Shown here: positions 62,066 to 64,000 of the stretch, piece after piece | How the letters are laid out: every line of letters starts with the position of its first letter | Position numbering within the stretch: the first letter of the stretch is position 1 | Source of the DNA: Croceicoccus sp. | GTDB taxonomy: Bacteria; Pseudomonadota; Alphaproteobacteria; Sphingomonadales; Sphingomonadaceae | NCBI GenBank assembly: GCA_002694745.1 | Contig: NZMY01000059.1 | Span: forward strand, 1 to 64,000 | Direction of reading: 5' to 3' | Length of the DNA: 64,000 bases | Notes under the pieces: model-generated | What the model saw: the letters and a program-made list of their open reading frames with translations, nothing else | What the model was told of the DNA's origin: nothing | Database searches by the model: none | Made by a program: the position numbers and the translations under genes

Positions 62066-62484
62066 ACGCCGAGACCGTCGTCAGGCAATTCCTCGCCCTG
62101 TTCCACACCAGCAAGCTGGACGTGGGGGCAGTGCGCGCGATGCTGGCTGACGATGCCCAGTATAAGCCGGTCGTGCCGATCGCTCCGGTAAGGCAGGGCG
62201 CGGACGCCATCTGCGAGGAGCGGGAGCGACAATACGAACTTTATGACGAATGCGCCTGCGATATTCGCAAGGTCGCGGCTTCGGGATCGACCGTTTTCAC
62301 GGAACGGGTCGATACATGCCGGCAGTTGAAGGACGGGCGGGAAACCACAACCCACGTCGTCGGCGTGTTCGATCTGAATGATGCCGGCCGGATCGTCTGG
62401 TGGCGGGAATATTGGGACGGTCTCGATTGCGCGGGCCAGTTGGGGATCGACGACAAGGCCATGCGATCGATCATGTGTGCGTGA
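62062..62484 (+). CDS. SnoaL-like (limonene-epoxide-hydrolase-type fold) protein
   Basis: 140 aa. VVRQFLALFHTSKLDVGAV, then STVFTERVDTCRQLKDGR, HVVGVFDLNDAGRIVWWREYWD. The arrangement (Arg-Trp-Arg-Glu-Tyr-Trp-Asp at the end) is close to limonene-1,2-epoxide-hydrolase-like proteins, which supports a terpenoid-type substrate but does not prove it. ATGA overlap with the previous gene. Confidence 0.8.
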   Translation: MNAETVVRQFLALFHTSKLDVGAVRAMLADDAQYKPVVPIAPVRQGADAICEERERQYELYDECACDIRKVAASGSTVFTERVDTCRQLKDGRETTTHVVGVFDLNDAGRIVWWREYWDGLDCAGQLGIDDKAMRSIMCA

Positions 62485-62495
62485 AGGGAAATTCG

Positions 62496-64000
62496 ATGCA
62501 GTATGACGTCGTGGTGATGGGTTCCGGCGGTGCCGGGCTGACAGCAGCGGTGGTCGCCGCAAAAGCGGGTTGCAAGGTGGTCGTGCTGGAAAAGGCGCCG
62601 CATTTCGGCGGGACAACGGCCATTTCCGGTGGCGGGGTCTGGATACCCGAAAGCCCGCAAGCCGTTGCGGCGGGCGTGGACGACAGCAAGAAGAAGGCGC
62701 TGGACTACTCGCTTGCCGTCGTCGGCAACCGGGCAGAGCGCGAGCTGATCGAAGCCTATATCGAAACCGGCCCCGAAATGGTGAAATGGCTGGAGGCCAA
62801 TAGTTCGGTCCATTTCCTCCTCTCGCCCCCGTCCAGCGACTGGTACCCCGAGGTAGAGGGCGCGATGCACGAAGGGCGGTTGCTGGCTCCGGCTGAATAT
62901 GACGGCAGAAAGCTCGGTTCCGATTTCGACAATCTTTCCAAGCCGCGCGAGGAATTCAACGCGCCTGGCGGTATGATGATCGATCTGTTCGATCTGCCCT
63001 ATATCGCCAAGCTGCCGCAGCCCGGTGCGTTGTGGTACATGGCCAAGATCGCCATCCGTTTCGCTTTCGACAAGAAGAAGCTGGGCCGCGGCTCACGCCT
63101 GACGATGGGCAACGCCCTGATGGGCAGGCTTTACCGTTCGGTGCTGGACGCGGGGGTCGACCTCTACAGCAGTGCGCCGGTCGAAAGACTGCTTGCCGAT
63201 GGGGGCAGGGTCACGGGTGTCGTCGCGACCATAGACGGCAAGCAGACGGAAATTTCGGCCGCAAAGGGCGTCGTTCTGGCGGCCGGCGGATTTTCCGCCA
63301 ACGAACAGATGCGCAAGGTCTATCTGCCCTATGCCGAGCAGCATGTTTCCATCCTTCCATATCACAATACCGGAGACGGCATAAATGCCGCCACGGTATC
63401 GGGCGCCGTGCTGGGAACGGACAACCACGCCAATGCGGTCTGGGCCGTGGTGTCAAAGCGGACGCGCGATGATGGCTATGTCGAACGCTATGCGCATCTG
63501 ATCGACATGTCGAAGCCCGGCTGCATCGCCGTCGGCAAGGACGGCAAACGCTTTGGCAATGAGGCCGGGGTCCATTTCGTCGAGGACATGCACGCCACCG
63601 GCAATGTGCCTGCATGGATCATTTCGAACGCGAAGAACGTCAAGAAATACGGCATGGGGCTGTCGCTTCCGGGGGGCAGCAAGATCAAGGAGCTGGTCGC
63701 TTCCGGCTATATGAAAAAGGCCAATACGCTGACCGAACTGGCGGCGCAAATCGGGGTCGATCCCAAGGCGCTGGAAGCAACCGCTGCGCGGGTCGATGCC
63801 GATGCGAAAACCGGGCGCGACAGTGAATTCGGCAAGGGCGATACGCTGATCGATCAAGAAATTGGCGATCCCGCGCACAAGCCCAATCCCTGCTTCGGGC
63901 CGGTTGGCGCGGGGCCCTATTACGCGGTCCAGATATTCCCCGGCGACGGATCGACGACCGTGGGCGTAAAAATTGACGCGCAATGCCGCGTCAAGGATGA
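62496..64000 (+). CDS. KstD-like FAD-dependent 3-ketosteroid dehydrogenase family protein (partial)
   Basis: Open from ATG 62496 (GAAGGGAA upstream) to the window edge: 501 codons, with no stop reached. FAD loop VVVMGSGGAGLTAAV, acidic strand end VLEKAPHFGG, and GGTTAISGGGVWIP match FAD_binding_2 proteins such as 3-ketosteroid-delta-1-dehydrogenase and fumarate-reductase-like enzymes. The family is ~550-570 aa, so ~60 residues are missing. It likely introduces a double bond beside a keto group in a cyclic substrate. Same unit as the two SnoaL genes. Confidence 0.85.
   Translation, partial: MQYDVVVMGSGGAGLTAAVVAAKAGCKVVVLEKAPHFGGTTAISGGGVWIPESPQAVAAGVDDSKKKALDYSLAVVGNRAERELIEAYIETGPEMVKWLEANSSVHFLLSPPSSDWYPEVEGAMHEGRLLAPAEYDGRKLGSDFDNLSKPREEFNAPGGMMIDLFDLPYIAKLPQPGALWYMAKIAIRFAFDKKKLGRGSRLTMGNALMGRLYRSVLDAGVDLYSSAPVERLLADGGRVTGVVATIDGKQTEISAAKGVVLAAGGFSANEQMRKVYLPYAEQHVSILPYHNTGDGINAATVSGAVLGTDNHANAVWAVVSKRTRDDGYVERYAHLIDMSKPGCIAVGKDGKRFGNEAGVHFVEDMHATGNVPAWIISNAKNVKKYGMGLSLPGGSKIKELVASGYMKKANTLTELAAQIGVDPKALEATAARVDADAKTGRDSEFGKGDTLIDQEIGDPAHKPNPCFGPVGAGPYYAVQIFPGDGSTTVGVKIDAQCRVKD

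Noticed and set aside
1-64000. tRNA, rRNA, CRISPR arrays, phage genes, replication origins
   Set aside because: I looked for cloverleaf-like runs, regularly spaced repeats, integrases and Rep-type genes and saw none.

Overview
The window looks like a catabolic and accessory region from an alphaproteobacterium, most likely a sphingomonad such as Novosphingobium or Sphingobium. This is inferred from the high GC content, the Shine-Dalgarno and codon style, and the gene families; there is no rRNA or marker gene to prove it. About 64 genes lie in roughly 17 transcription units. Nearly all encode enzymes for oxidising hydrophobic, probably cyclic or terpenoid/steroid-like or aromatic, substrates. 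They include two P450s, a Rieske ring-hydroxylating oxygenase with ferredoxin and reductase, ten SDR dehydrogenases plus a remnant, three acyl-CoA-dehydrogenase-fold proteins, an acyl-CoA ligase, two MaoC hot-dog proteins, an extradiol-type VOC dioxygenase, a FAH-family hydrolase, GMC, PQQ and aldehyde dehydrogenases, an OYE, a KstD-like flavoprotein, and six SnoaL/NTF2-like proteins or fragments. No dedicated transporter or TonB receptor is present, so the set must rely on uptake encoded elsewhere.

Layout: 0-2.6 kb, a TylF-type methyltransferase and a phytanoyl-CoA-dioxygenase-like protein. 2.6-4.6 kb, a gene-poor, lower-GC stretch with one possible small ORF and an SDR remnant. 4.6-14.6 kb, minus-strand units (GntR/acyl-CoA dehydrogenase; APH-like kinase with a SnoaL fragment; SDR/CrtI-like oxidase; P450-SDR-P450). 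14.7-15.6 kb, HxlR regulator and nitroreductase. 15.7-21.5 kb, a Rieske oxygenase operon with its own TetR regulator. 21.7-23.1 kb, a 3Fe-4S-type ferredoxin and an OYE. 23.1-27.7 kb, GMC/ALDH/monooxygenase/SnoaL/SDR. 27.9-30.2 kb, sulfotransferase and DUF1214-like protein. 30.2-35.4 kb, SnoaL/membrane protein/PQQ dehydrogenase/SDR/frameshifted EthD-like gene. 36.2-48.1 kb, a 14-gene operon joining meta-cleavage-like enzymes to CoA-thioester enzymes. 48.5-51.2 kb, a MalT/LuxR-type (LAL) regulator. 51.2-59.5 kb, a coenzyme F420 operon (BKACE, LLM oxidoreductase, FO synthase, F420:NADPH reductase, CofE, CofD, CofC, second LLM oxidoreductase). 59.5-64 kb, SDR, kinase-like protein, two SnoaL proteins and a KstD-like flavoprotein cut by the window edge.

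The most striking points are (1) a complete F420 biosynthesis set in what looks like a proteobacterial catabolic island, together with two candidate F420-dependent enzymes, and (2) a recurring 16-bp palindrome, CCTATC-N4-GATAGG, which resembles a lux box. It occurs in intergenic regions, mostly 50-65 bp upstream of starts, before the OYE, the GMC/sulfotransferase pair, the SnoaL pair, the LAL regulator, the F420 operon, the second LLM gene and the KstD-like unit. This suggests that the LAL regulator coordinates the whole region, F420 synthesis included. All functions are assigned by reading motifs; no database search was run.
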